Below, one piece after another: positions 22,712-34,541 of a stretch of DNA of 64,000 nucleotides. Source of the DNA: Undaria pinnatifida. Its lineage: Eukaryota; Sar; Phaeophyceae; Laminariales; Alariaceae. Numbering within the stretch: the first letter of the stretch is position 1; each line of letters begins with the position of its first letter. The stretch lies in contig JABAKD010000020.1 of the NCBI GenBank assembly GCA_012845835.1, forward strand, positions 3,544,936-3,608,935, written 5' to 3'. The position numbers and the translations under genes were made by a program. Under the pieces are notes generated by a model. It saw only the letters and a program-made list of their open reading frames with translations. It did not search any database and was not told the DNA's origin.

Positions 22712-24156
22712 ACGTGCGTTCGCACAGCGGCAGCAGAAGACGCTCTTTGCGACTCGGATGCAGAGCGAGGGTTGCTGCAAAGAGCAGTCGTTGCTGAAGT
22801 TCTCGATGCTGCCTCGCACTTGATGGTGTCAATATTTGGCGGAGGAGAAACAGGAATCGTGTCACCTGCTGTTGGCCTATGTGTACGGGGAACACGGTCC
22901 TTGGGGTTCTCGCTCATCCGCTCGTGTTCCCTTTGCCCCTTGTCCCTCGTTGTTGCGGGTCGGGGGTCGGGGGTCGAGATTTTTTCGCGGGAGTTCGACT
23001 TGCTCTTGGGCGTTTCTGGAGAGGGATTGTGTGGTCGAAAAGCAAGGGAAAAAGTCCAAAATCGTCCGCGCATACAACAACTACAACTACCCACCAGTAC
23101 ACCGCACCAACTGCCGCTGCTGCGGCTGCTGTGCTACTGATAGTGCTACTGTGCTAGTGCATTATTCACTCTACAAGCATGCATTCGACATATTTTAGAT
23201 GTAGGGGCCGGTTACCGATGGCCCACAGTTTCTGGGCGGCTGCGCCGACATTGTTATGATCAACCGACGGACCCGGCTCGTGCGGACATGGTTCAATCGG
23301 GAGCTGTTCGATAGGGTGACCGCTCCCCGTTCACCCGGGAGGTACGCACCCTTAATCTCGAGGTGATGGAGATTTGTGCTGTACTTTTACGGGCGTATGA
23401 TGCGTACTCTCGGGTACTAAGAACACTTCGTTCTGCTCCGAACGAGCACGTCGTACCTCCTCCCTCTGCCCCAATAAGGTCAAATACGATACTTCGAAAA
23501 GTACATAATAATGCCGAGATAACCACCCGAAAACGGTATACTTCCCTCTGCGAAGAGCGTAAAGCGGACGAACAACTAGCAGCGAAAACGCCGGGTGATG
23601 TTTAGGACGATAACCGATAGGGGGAATCCGGAATGAGGCCGGCCAGGAAAGAAGAAATAAGTGGTTCCAATGCCTATTGCAGCAATGAGTGAGTATACCC
23701 CGATTTAAAAGAGCACACCCCGCGACGAGCCGAAACAAGCGACCTTATCTACACAAACATTTCTCTTATAACTGTGGTGGGAAATGCATTGCCTTTAGTA
23801 TAGGTGGGTCATGCCGATTTCGCCATTCTCAAGGCCCGAATGCTCTTATCCTGGAGGCGCACTTTAATTGGGGTACCAACTGAAACTAAGAGCTGGGGCG
23901 ACCCCAACCAAGGTGTTTCGAGCCACCGAGGCATCCGTGGAAGGCACCCGTTTGTTAATCCAAGTACATGCGATGGTGCGGTTTACGGCGTTAGAAGGGG
24001 AGCAAGTATTACCAGGGGGTCGTCGAGGTGGCGGATCGTTTCATGGTGCGATGGTCTCAGGAGGAGGCGGAGAGGACCTGGCTACACCACGCAGCAGATA
24101 ACGACAAGAATGGCGGCAAGAAGAAAGAGAGAGGGCGCGGAGGGGGGGGTGGTCGG
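22712..24156. other. Upstream region of yidD and intergenic DNA
   Basis: The first few hundred bases should hold the yidD promoter; no TATA box or other element is convincing. CAACTACAACTAC and GCTGCTGCGGCTGCTG low-complexity runs occur at 23075-23160. Frames at 23352-23738 (-) and 23804-24220 (+) lack domain or splice support. Confidence 0.45.
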
Positions 24157-24475
24157 GTGCAATAAGGGCGGCTTCTTACGAATTTCCGCCGGAGCGAGTG
24201 AGGAGGACCCGAGGCGATAAACCCCGGGTTCGGACTCGCATGTTGCTTCCGAGGCCTGGTGCTCCCGCAAGGGGACAATATAGGCCCAAAGAGCCGAGGA
24301 CTGGTGTTCCCAGATGGGGACATTGCAGACCCAAATGCCCAACGAGGCTACCGACGGGTTGGCACCGTCAGTGTTGCACTCTTTTTCGGGTGCAATGAGG
24401 GCGGCTTCTTACGAGTTTCCGCCAGCGAGTGAGGAGGACCCAAGGCGATAAACCCCGGGTTCGGACTCGCATGTT
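24157..24475 (+). repeat. ~87-bp direct repeat pair with a tRNA T-arm-like end
   Basis: 24157-24244 and 24388-24475 both run from GGGTGCAATRAGGGCGGC to CCCCGGGTTCGGACTCGCAT. The end resembles a Pol III B box, but no A box is evident. A duplicated or SINE-like sequence is possible. Confidence 0.6.
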
Positions 24476-24759
24476 AAAAGAAAGAAAGAAAAGAAAAAAA
24501 ATTACCTGGCTGGAGGAAACCACGCTTCAAGCGCTAGTTTCCGCCGCCGGTACTACGCCGTGAGAATCGTCCGCAGACGGCGTAGGAGCCCGTGGGCTCT
24601 TGACAGAGGCAATCTGTGCTGCATTACTGGACAGGCTAGCAACAGAACACGAGCATCTTCTGAAACCAAAATAGGTACCCCCCGACAGTGTTGACTACTC
24701 GCAACAGGAGGGTGAAAGCCTCAGGCACATGCTCCTCCTGCCATGGCTCTTGACACTTT

Positions 24760-25197
24760 TTGCCTGCTACCACGACCACCTCGTGTTCCTGGCTCCATAG
24801 CCAGACGGTTAGAGGTGTGGGAGTGGGTTTTGAGGAGCCGCATCTTCGACTAATGGTCTAGTTCGTACAACCGGAGTTTCCCCGAATCTCCCATATTTCT
24901 GCATATGCGACTCATCAGGGTGGGCTAGTGTTAAGATACGGCCTCGAAAGGCCTGAGAGTATCCGAATTTGAGATCATTTGGATGGGTTTCGTATGATAA
25001 GGTTGGCGGTTTATATCCGGGGAAGTTAGGATTTAGATCGGAGGCACGCGCCTCCGATCTCAGAAGCTATCCCGGGCTCTGGTGGAAACGAATAAAGCTA
25101 CATCTCTACGAAGGAACGAAAGTGAGTACTCTCCAAGGACCTGCTCAATTGGCAGACCTGCAGGGGGCACTCTGTGTCCCCCACCTTTAATTTCACA
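24760..25197 (+). mobile_element. LTR-retrotransposon 3' end: internal stub plus one LTR
   Basis: 24929-25197 is a 269-bp LTR starting TGTTAAG and ending TTTCACA. It contains the hairpin GATCGGAGGCACGCGCCTCC and matches both LTRs of the element at 48781-50256. The preceding 24760-24928 matches that element's internal region next to its 3' LTR. No 5' LTR or coding region is left here. Confidence 0.75.
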
Positions 25198-25844
25198 GGG
25201 GGTAGTGATACCGCTGTTGGAACGAAAACAAAAATTACATGGCAGATCGTGCGGCACGGTCGTTCCAGTTCGACTATTAACAGTGAGTAGAACTTGTGCA
25301 ATAGGGGAAAAATAACGTCTGCATACTGAATAGGGACTCGGGGTGGCCGCGGGCAGAGCTCTTGGCGCTCTATGCGGGATCCCGTGCGTGTAATTATCGG
25401 GTGTTGTTGGAAATCCAAAAAACAAAAAAAGAAGAGGTGTGTGAGGGCCAGACTGGACTGATAAAATGGGGCCTATAACTGGCTGCAGGTAGTAAAGTCG
25501 TTCTACGATAGCCCCCCCCCTGAAAGTTTAACGAATACCGGTGAAAAAACGAAGATCTGAGCACATAAACCCCGGTTCGAGACCAACTATATTGGCCCTA
25601 TATCCTGCAGTCTGCGTCTCTAGCCACCCAGACCTGATAATAATTGACTAGTTGGTAGCACCCGGCATCAGCATTTTTTTTTTCGCAGTCTTTTCATTAA
25701 TTAATTGGCAACATAGAAAGACAACAAACACATTGCAATGTACTACCACCAAACAAAGTATGAAACGCATCCCCTAGATGTACCCATCGACGATGTGGGG
25801 ACTTGGCGCCGGTGCCGAAGCAGTCAAAAATTCCTAGCATGGTA
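25198..25844. other. Non-coding stretch
   Basis: No gene. A B-box-like CCCCGGTTCGAGACC occurs at about 25568-25582 without a partner A box. A short T-run lies near 25675. Confidence 0.45.
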
Positions 25845-27251
25845 CAGAAGAGGGGCCTATATAAGGCGGTCTGATTAAGGCGGTTGTTCGAGATAGGGCG
25901 GTCGAAAACTGCTTATTAACACGACAGACAGAAGATGCGAAATAGGGCGGCTACCGCCCTATATAGCAACGGACCCTATATAAGGCGATAGCCGCCTATT
26001 CAGGGCGCCTACCGCCCTACGTATTCAGGGCGGGTACCGCCCTATCCACGGCCCACTTTCGCCTCCACATCAGTACAAAACCTCGCTCTGGTGCTGCTTT
26101 TGAGCGAGGTATAGGCAGCAGTATCACATCCCCACTGCTGCTGTTGTTGCTGCTGCGGAAACACACACCCTTAGCACACAACGAACAGAGGGGATACGCA
26201 CGATGCCCTGTACAGCAGGCGAACATGTGTTTGGTTCCAGCCCGCACCCCCGAGCGCCCTGACGGCCACGAATGTCGCGGAAAAAGGCGGTGGTCGACTG
26301 CACGGACTCTGAGGTGAAGCCGATCCGGACTGCGACAACCCAATGCAGCGCGTCTGCCATTATTGCCTTGCCGCCTAGCGATCTTCGAAAGGCAAGGGCA
26401 AGGCGGCATATCTCCCGGCGGGAAAGCGCAAGGCGTCGGACACGGGCGGTGTTGGGGCGGGGCCATGGAAGAACGCAAAGTCTGGAACAGACAATACGGG
26501 GCACGGGAGCGGTGCCCCCCCGGCCTACGTGGAACTTTCGTCGCACTTCGTTTCTCTGGAGAGCGCAGCGGAGGCGTGCGGCAATGGCGATGCCTCCTTC
26601 TATCTGCAGAAGGCAAGGATGTCGTTCATCAAAGCACATGCCTCTAAGCCAGTGCAGCAGGCAGACATTAGGCAATTTTGTGAGCCTCAACAATGCCAAG
26701 GAGGGGGGGCACAGCGGAGGACTGTAGTGCAGTACAGTAGTCAGTACAGTAGTACAGTGTCGTAGAATAGGTTGGAGCTCTGTTTGTGAATGTGTAGCAA
26801 AGCAAAGAGTCCTCTCCGTATAACAGTACGGCAGTGTGTATCTTCTCTGGGTGGAGTGCGTCTTCGGCGGGCTCTGTCGCCCGCAGCTCAGTTAATTAAT
26901 ATTATATTTCTCAACATGCAAAGTGTGTGTGCAACGGTCTGCTCTGCTGTGCTTTGGTGTGTGTTTGACACCACACATATTCACTGGGGTTCAGCACTGG
27001 TGCTGCTGCTACGCTGCACCTTCCTTCTCTGAGCACACGTATGATATCCCTCTTCGTGACGCCCTCTGGGTCATCTTCTGGGTCAGAGGCACTCTGTGCT
27101 GTACCTTAAAAGGCGGTATGCACTCGATAGGGCGGTTACCGCCTTATTGGGATATCACAAAAAGCCCAATAGGGCGGTCAACTGCCCTAACTCCAATAGG
27201 GCGGTCAAAATCTCGGTGCACTATACCGCCTTATATAGCTCCCCCCGACTG
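25845..27251. mobile_element. TA-flanked mariner-like element, 1407 bp, GGCGGT-rich ends
   Basis: The ends are imperfect inverted repeats, CAGAAGAGGGGCC and CAGTCGGGGGGAGC, each followed by TATATAAGGCGGT. Both ends are flanked by TA (25843-25844 and 27252-27253), the Tc1/mariner target site. Each terminal ~150-200 bp carries many ATAGGGCGGT and ACCGCCCTAT repeats in both orientations, as expected for transposase binding. A complete transposase with a DDE/D motif was not found, so it looks non-autonomous. The plus-strand frame 26379-26765 inside is described separately. Confidence 0.72.
26379..26765 (+). CDS. Open frame inside the mariner-like element, unknown
   Basis: The frame opens just after CCGCCTAG, which could serve as a splice acceptor, and runs about 128 codons to a stop at 26765. 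It begins with a basic stretch (SSKGKGKAAYLPAGKRKASD), passes a Gly/Ser linker, and then reads VELSSHFVSLESAAEA and FYLQKARMSFIKAHASKPVQ, which looks helical and protein-like. It has no early ATG. It could be an exon of an element-encoded DNA-binding protein or a captured host exon. No family is recognised. Confidence 0.35.
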   Translation, partial: RSSKGKGKAAYLPAGKRKASDTGGVGAGPWKNAKSGTDNTGHGSGAPPAYVELSSHFVSLESAAEACGNGDASFYLQKARMSFIKAHASKPVQQADIRQFCEPQQCQGGGAQRRTVVQYSSQYSSTVS

Positions 27252-29155
27252 TACCGGTAATCGGAAGGACATTTACTCTGGTTAAGATTGAAAATCGATC
27301 GGACAAGAACAAATTCATCACACTGGAGTCCCAAGTGGTAAACCGTTGGGGAATAACATTATGTGCTCGATCCTGGTGGTTTGGTTTAACGTGCCTCATC
27401 ATTCGATGCAGCAAGCTTACCGTGGCATGATTGTGAACGTCCATGGCAAAGGGGCTGGTTTCGCATTATTCAGCCAAGAGAGAAAACCGTTGAACGCCTT
27501 GCAACAGCTTGTCGCGTTCTCTTCGCCGAGGCCAAGGTCGCTAAAGGAGGGAGGTGTAATTTGCGCACGACGCGAAGGGCTGATCGCCTAAAAGATCTTG
27601 TCCTGGCAGCCTTGTAAAGCTGCAGGACTACACGTAGGAATGCAGAAAAGTAGAGGTATATGGAGGGAATAATTGGGGTTGCGGGCGTATTTTCAATGCC
27701 ACACGGTAATTTCGGCCCAGCAGCTCATTTTGTATTCGTCCCAACCAAAACGAAAGGTAGGCAAGTCTCAGGTGGGTGACATGGTCGATGTGGCTCAACT
27801 ACCGATGCGAAACCCCTCCGTAGACATCGCATTCAGAATGATCGAATACGAAACTCAATGTTTACCCAAATGGCAACGTGTCGTTTGCGCTCAAGTCTAA
27901 GAGCACTACTCGCATTGTGAATTGACAGCTGCGTCTTCCCCGCGATTAATGTTGAAATAAGAAAAAATGGCGCCTACATAATGTCATACTTTGTTTTTTA
28001 CAGGACCGCCATAGCAAGCAGTTGAGCCATCATCTAATTATCGTCTAGAGGTAGGCCCTGTTACACTGTCAGATCCGGGCATTTTGAGTCGGTTGATGAC
28101 CTCATGACCCCGTGACGGAGCACGTCTGCACGCTACAAACACATGCTACGTCAAAGGTAAACTTCTACCGGGTGTGGCTATCGATCGAAACGGCACTGTC
28201 CCATCGCTCTTGCAACGACTCAGCTGCAGCAACGAAACGACTGTGAGCATCTAGCTGTGATAGCTGGTTGGTTGGTGCTACACGCGCCCTTTATGGGTTT
28301 CATTACGATTAATACCAGATGTATAAGTGTAAAGCGTACTCCGCGCTCAACCTGCGACAAGAAACCCCTTTATTATTAGTACCAGGTATGTACTTAAAAC
28401 AACGTATCATTCAGCTGAAGGCTACACACGACCATCGTCCAATCGCTGAGTCGAATCGCGTTCTCGAAAAACACGTGATAATATATCAAACAGCCAAACT
28501 ATAAACCCATGCACAGGGCGATTGCACCTTACGGGCTTAAAATACCCTCGACGGCGTCGTCCGTCTCTCCGAGAGCGCCAGCTTGTAAGCAAGCACGTAC
28601 ATTAAGAGACATGAACAAATAAACACAATGGAAATCAGGAACAAACCATACGTACACGTAGTGGTACCGACTTGCCAGGTACCTGCTGTCACCTGACGAG
28701 GTACGCCAGCAGTATCTACTTCAAATACTTAAAAAACACTTCCAAGGTCTGGTGGACAGCTGGCGTCGCCCCCCTGCAATCAAGAGCTCTCTACCCCCTC
28801 GATCCCATGACATCGACACTTAGGATTTACCGCACGCAACTAGATCAGCTCACAGCGAGGTCAGCTCAAAGCGATCCATTAGCCACAACTTTCGCAGGCC
28901 CCCTTAGGCAGCCGTTCGCGCCCTCTCCCCTGCTGTGGCGCTGCAAGCTTCCTCATTTTCCCGCTACAGGCGAAGATAAATACCTCTACATAAATACGAT
29001 ACGTCGTGTATGTATAGCAGCTTCGACAAGACGTTAACGAAATCGAAACCTGTCAATAAAAACTCAAACAGATCCATAATGCCGCGTCCTAGCTACAACG
29101 CTATGACGAGCAACGTGCTAACAGTTGTAGTTCCCCCTTGTGCATATAGGTGATC
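27252..29155. other. Intergenic DNA
   Basis: No supported gene. Plus-strand frames at 27346-27591 and 27673-27900 look partly protein-like but have no domain, splice partner or upstream ATG context. TACCAGGTA occurs at 28379. Confidence 0.45.
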
Positions 29156-29463
29156 TCATATATAGTACTCCTTCTCGTCGTCTTCGCTCTCGCCGTCATC
29201 CAGCAGGTCGCTGTACTGGTACCGCCTCAAGGCGGACACTTCGCCTTCCTCCTCGATGAAGCTGTCTCTTTCCCCCACGCCTTCCACGGAAGGCAGCTTA
29301 TCCGCAGCCCGCACGATGCTCTCCACCGCCGGCTGAGTCTGATTATTCAAGGTTGAGGGAAGGACGTGGGACAGAGTTGAGGACTGCTGTGTATTATACG
29401 GTTGCTGCCTCAAGTCGACGGGGGCTGCTTCCCGCTCAGCAACGCTAGAGGTGACCTTCGGTT
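29156..29463 (-). CDS. Terminal exon of an acidic protein, probably the plastid-targeted gene to its right
   Basis: The frame follows an acceptor ATATATAG at 29465-29464 and ends at a stop at 29156. It reads PKVTSSVAEREAAPVDLRQQ, a Gln/Ser/Thr-rich middle, then ESIVRAADKLPSVEG and an acidic tail (RRYQYSDLLDD, then ESEDDEKEYYI). Entry is phase 1. It may be the last exon of the gene whose first exons are at 32639-32086; a linking exon would have to run from phase 0 to phase 1. A minus-strand segment around 31700-31560 ending in a GTGCGT donor is a weak candidate. Confidence 0.42.
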
Positions 29464-30256
29464 CTATATATCACATTGACGACATACCACTCTCAAACCG
29501 AGCGGCGTGCTTGGCATACTGCTCAGCCGTAGTTTCCACTGAATTTGTTTGTACAAGATCTGTTGGAGCTATAATACTCGTACGTACATTCATGCTACGC
29601 CGTCATGGCAAGGGTACATCGATATCTTCAAGATGCAATGCCGTATACGGTGGTGTGTATCACCCGGGACGCTGCATGTCACACCCCTGGGGTATCCATC
29701 CACCCGGGTGGTAAACTAATGTAAATATCAAAACAACCTACCACTGTTCAATGCCTCAAGCTCAGTATGACTCCCATGATTTCCGCTCCCCCGAAATGCA
29801 GGACAGGCAGACAACAACCTTTCATCTGCCTGTCGTCTGTCGTCAGTTTCAACCTTGCACGTCGGCCTGGGCCAACCCGACCCCTGATTTAACCCTGACC
29901 CACACCCTTTGGGGGGCTCAAGGTCGGCAGGGGGAGTCGCGTGGCTCCGAAGCGTGCTTGGAGTGGCAGCAAAACTCCCTTGTCACCACTGCCATCACAC
30001 ACATTATATCCGCTCGCTCGGTGGTGCGTTTTATCGAGAACGACCACCCAATTCATCACAGAGATATGTTGTAACTAACATCCCTGGAGTACGCCACACC
30101 ACGTGATGAGCGTTTAATAGCCCAAAATGTTTTCACCGGGGGTACGACAGACATCGTGGTATACCGATACATGTATGGTATGCAGCTGGCTGCGGCATAA
30201 ATAGTAATACGTAGTGGGCATGGAGACACATTTGCATCACGACACGTACGTTGTTG

Positions 30257-31440
30257 TTGTTGTTGTTCTCACATTAACTCGCATAATCAAGTCCGTGGTC
30301 ACAGGACAGGCTCCAGTCACTCTGGAGCTGAGGAATACCCCAGGGAAACACACACAACCCAAGGTGGTACACGCATATATCACAGCTGACGCAATTCATG
30401 CTTCCACCAGAAACATGTAAAAGTGAAATCGGGAGTCAGTCTACGATGTGCCAGGTCCAGGCCGGTGCATACGTCTCACTACTCACGCCTGGAGAAACCA
30501 AATATTCCGATTGCCACCCAAGGAAGACTACCACGTATATATTACACGTAGTATCTATCACTACGCATACGCACGACAGGCATAAGTCAATTGGAGAAGA
30601 AGAAACAAAGAAAAGAAAAGAAGGTAAAGGAAAGGAAAGAAAAGAGAAGAGAAGAGAAACGAAACGAAAAAGGCAAGCAAAGAGAAGAAAAAGACGAGAA
30701 AAGCAAGAAAAGACAAGACAAGAAAGCAAGGAAAGAAGAAGAAGAGAAAAAAAAGAAAAAAGAAACAGAAAAAGAGAAGAAAGAAAAATGTCATACTAGC
30801 AGACCCTAGGAACTGGCTAAGGATGGCATTGGGCTAACAGAGGGTATCACGTCCATCATCAATGGCACCTGGGAGAGAACGCAACATAGCGAAGAAGTCA
30901 GGGCAGTCTTATGCTATATTGTGACGGCCATTAGAAGGCCTACAACTTTCAATACGATGGCCAAACCCAGACTTCAGTCTCTTGGGCATGACGCAATCAT
31001 CACCGCCGCGGAAAGCATGGGGCACGTATCGAACAGAGAAGAGAGGATCGAACCCACGTGAGTAAGCACCAAATGGACGCGGCGTGTCGGGACTGCTGCC
31101 CCCTTCACGTTGGCTCTTAGGCAAGAACCGGGCTGGGCGAAGGGAGACGGAGAGGGGGAAATACTCTGTCTGGGAAAAACGGAGGGTGGAATGGAGGAAA
31201 TCGGAGGCTCGGAAGAAGAGGAGGAGACGTATATAAGCTGGGCACAACTTAGGCTGACTCCCGATTTCACTTTTTATCTATTTTTCTGGCGGAGGCATGA
31301 ATTGCGTCAGCTATGATATTCGTATGCGTGTACCACTTTTGGTTTCTGTTTTTTTCCTGGGTATTCCTCAGCTCCAGAGTGACTGGAGCCTGTCCTGTGA
31401 CCACGGACTTGATTATGCGAGTTGATGTGAGAACAACAAC
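30257..31440. mobile_element. Foldback/MITE-like element with ~160-bp inverted arms
   Basis: 30257-30421 and 31281-31440 are inverted copies, both carrying CACATYAACTCGCATAATC, GGTCACAGGACAGGCTCCAG and a TGACGCAATTCATGC inner end. The outer ends are GTT runs, so target duplications cannot be read. The interior includes a ~200-base polypurine tract (30590-30790). A single arm occurs at 11350-11440. No transposase frame is present. The element lies between the proposed exons of the plastid-targeted gene. Confidence 0.75.
30590..30790 (+). repeat. Polypurine GAAA-rich tract
   Basis: Almost every base for 200 positions is A or G on the plus strand (GAAAAGAAAAGAAGG-type units). It creates a false Lys/Glu/Arg-rich frame. 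Such tracts can form triplex DNA. It lies inside the foldback element. Confidence 0.85.
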
Positions 31441-32085
31441 ACCCTGGTACGTAGTAACATTGTTTTCACATGAGTTCACTGCCATAGTTTAAATAATTGC
31501 TCAAAAGACAAGCACACGACAAACTCCCCTAATTAGCACCAGCTACCAGGTACGCACCGCGACAACCACCATGCTGCGGGCGATCAGGTCGGTGGATACG
31601 CCCAACAGATGCACACAAGGCGCAAGAATTCTGTCGGCGCTGACGGCAGATTTTACGGGAACGCAATCTTTCGGAGGGCAACTCATCGATTGCCAAAAAG
31701 CCAAAACGTGGAGGGTAGGGTACGTTTTTCAAGTGCACGAGTACGTAACGGTGGCAAGGACTACAGAGCCAGTCCGGTTTTACAACAAAGCTGCTCCATC
31801 CAGAAAACGCCCAAGAACCCAGCAGCTATACGACACAGCTGTTGAACAGAAACATATCGGTGGGCAAATGAAACTTTCACACACGGCCTATAACACCCCT
31901 CAAAATACACGGTAGGCACCAACCTTCCGGTACCCGAGCAACCAGCAACAACATATCAAATTCTCAACACGCAAGTTCATGTTGAATTCTTAAGAGGGAA
32001 TTTGCCACCGGGAACAAGCGCCAAAAACCGGGAAAAGAAAAACAGCACAAAGCAGGACGCGAGTCGAGAAAAATACAGTGCCTAC

Positions 32086-32639
32086 CTCGGACACCTCCGC
32101 GGTCACTGTTTGCGATGGTCGGGGTTTGTGCGCGTCCGCCATTCCCCACAGCCGCTCGGCCTTTAGCTCCGCAGCTTGCGCGTCGAGAACCGGCAACCCG
32201 ACACGTTCAGGGGTTGCCGCCTTCGCGCCAGCGCTCATCCAGCACCGCACGTTAGCGGACCTGACGCCGCAACCTGGACGGACATAAACTAGCACCAGAA
32301 AATCATGAGGTGTTGGAATGAGGACTGAACGACAACATGGACAAGAAATATCTTGACGAATACCGGGCTAGGCCCTGGGTAGAGATGAACAGGGAGATGA
32401 TGGGGTCAAGGCGGAACTGACAACAAGTGAAATGAGCAGTGAGGATGGGGAGGAAGGAGGGCGGAGGGTAGCCCCACGCAAGTAAATGTTGGTTGAACTT
32501 CAAACGGAACGACTTGAAGCGGCTCACCTGCTGCTGTCTGTCTGGCCGCGGCTCCCACTGGCGCCACAAAGGCGCTCGCCGGTCGCAGTACTACCGCCAT
32601 GGCGAACACCTCCACCGGCCGCCTACCGCACACGTGCAT
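32086..32639 (-). CDS. Plastid-targeted protein of unknown function, first two exons
   Basis: Exon 1 is 32639-32528 and exon 2 is 32273-32086. The junction is donor CAG/GTGAGC to acceptor GTCCAG, both phase 1. Exon 1 starts MHVCGRRPVEVFAMAVVLRP and continues ASAFVAPVGAAARQ. This is a short hydrophobic signal peptide with cleavage expected in ASA/FVAP, the hallmark of proteins imported into stramenopile secondary plastids, followed by an Ala/Arg transit peptide. Exon 2 reads CGVRSANVRCWMSAGAKAAT, then LPVLDAQAAELKAERLW, and ends TVTAEVSE at a GTAGGC donor in phase 0. No enzyme family is recognised. Later exons lie to the left; 29156-29463 is a candidate. Confidence 0.6.
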
Positions 32640-34541
32640 CGTCGTCTCACGAACAGAGGTCGGAGTGATCTGGGCGCTGTGACTGCGATACGAGTCAGTA
32701 CACCTGCTGCGTTGTCTGTTGTAATCTCGTACGACCCTTGTCTGTGACGCTTCTGAGGTAGCAGTTGCCGCAAACTCGCTTTGTTGGTTGCACCTGACTC
32801 TATCACGAGTCCTTAACCGGAAAGCGATAAGCACCGTGTCAAGGTATCACTGATACCAGGCTCCTCTTCGAGCGTATCTATTCAAGGCGAACGCGGATGA
32901 GGTTCGTAGCGCGAGTGTACGCAGCGTTGTTCGACGAATCCCTGGCTAGGCAATACGATGGGATATGGGCCGCTGGAGTTCACATGTTTTCGAAGGCTTT
33001 ATGATTTTTGTGCGGCCTGCGGCCTGCGTGTTTTCTTGTTTTCCTCCTCAAAGCACGGAACGAGTGCTCCACCTCTAGTGCCTGCACTAGTAGCTCACGC
33101 AGTAGCAAAGTTCTTCTAGGTCATAGGAGCATAGTTTGCTGCAGTAGAAATAAGAGCGGGAGCGAATCAGCTTGGGAAGCCGGATACCTTTTTTGACGGC
33201 TAAAAAACCAAGAAAGTTTGAAGACAGGTGAGCTTTGTCCATAATGCACGCCACCCAGCCTTGGTGAAGCTTGTTGCAGTACGACTCGTACCACAGTGCC
33301 AGTACGTTTGATGTTGTCCTCTGACGGCCTGCGAGCAAAGATAGCGGTAGCGTCTTGCGTCTGCAGTCTGAGTGCTGAAGGACAAATGCAGGGCCTACTA
33401 AGATATAGTGTGCGGATGGAAGGCCTGTGTCTATGGGTGCGTTGGTGTGCTGCGCTCGTGGTGCTTTTGTACTGCTGCTGATGTACTCCATGTATTATGT
33501 ACGTGATACCGCCGACATATGATATTATACCTCTGTTTGCATGGTCAAGGCAACACTACTTCGTGCGAGTACAACGTACGTACGTAGCCTCGACGAATAC
33601 TAGCCCCACACCAGATTATTTTAGGCCACCATTGGCGTTATTCAAGGAATACAACTCAATACGCACAAAACGAGCATATCGTAGCGCTGCAGACTCTAAA
33701 ATGGTACGGTATGATAGTGCCTACCATCCATGTGATAGAGAAGTATAGACTAGTGGAAACTACAGCAGTAATGAAGTTATAAAATAGATGTGATGTTAGA
33801 TCTATTATTAGCTCAAAATTCCCCACCCAAAGTAAAAATTCCAACACTTACCATAATAGTGAACAAGAAATAGGACCCCTCCTAATAAAAACTCGCCCAT
33901 ATAGACTAGTACTCCGGAGTATATTACAAGTACCAACAACGCATCTTGCAAAGATGAGTATTGACCTGAAATTCGTCGAACTCACGGCTGACGTCCTTGA
34001 AATATTTTTTATAAAATACAAAGGCTTCGCTCGCGGAAGGAGGAATGGACATTCAGTAGAAAGGCGGAAAAGAAGCACAAATGGCGCAACTGGCGACTTG
34101 AAAATGCCAAGAGGTCCATATATAGTACAACGGTCAAGGATGGAGACAAATATGATTATGAGTTTGTTATTATCATCCATTCGCCCAGTCCATGATGGGC
34201 ACGTCGGGGGACCTGCTTGGCATATCCTTCCACCTCTCAGGTAGCACCTGTACACTTACTAATAGCTCTCTCTAAGTCGATCATCAATAATAAATTATCG
34301 CAGTGCATAAACACCAGGCACGCGCTTGTCAAGGATAGAGACAGGAAAACTACAACTTAAGATGTAAAGGAGCGCAGTGCCAAAAAAAACATGCTGGAAG
34401 CAGGAACTTGAACGCACACACCGCAAACATGTGAAGTACATTTGTATTCCGAAGGACGAAGAGCATGCATTTAGGCATAGTGCTCAAAAACGATGCTGGT
34501 ATATAAAAACCCCAACTTAACGTTCTACAAAGAACGTGCTG
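32640..34541. other. Intergenic DNA
   Basis: The left part should hold the promoter of the plastid-targeted gene. A plus-strand frame at 32858-33003 reads RLLFERIYSRRTRMRFVARV and stops after ~48 codons; it has no start or splice support. Dispersed repeat R1 lies at 33921-34016. No other gene is seen. Confidence 0.45.
33921..34016 (+). repeat. Dispersed repeat R1, copy 2
   Basis: It shares TATTACAAGTACCAACAACG and the R1 core with 37581-37677. The sequence further left (GACCCCTCC, AAAAACT, CCCATA) is also alike in these two copies, so the repeat is at least ~150 bp there. Confidence 0.8.

Noticed and set aside
22712-22819. 36-codon upstream extension of yidD
   Set aside because: No ATG; the internal ATG gives a signal-peptide-like N terminus.
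26017-26699. 199- and 191-codon minus frames in the mariner-like element
   Set aside because: Antisense to a more protein-like plus frame; no motif.
30398-30799. 133-codon Lys/Glu/Arg-rich frame
   Set aside because: Translation of the polypurine tract inside a foldback element.
31020-31110. B-box-like GTGGGTTCGATCCTC on the minus strand
   Set aside because: No A box at tRNA distance and no foldable acceptor stem.
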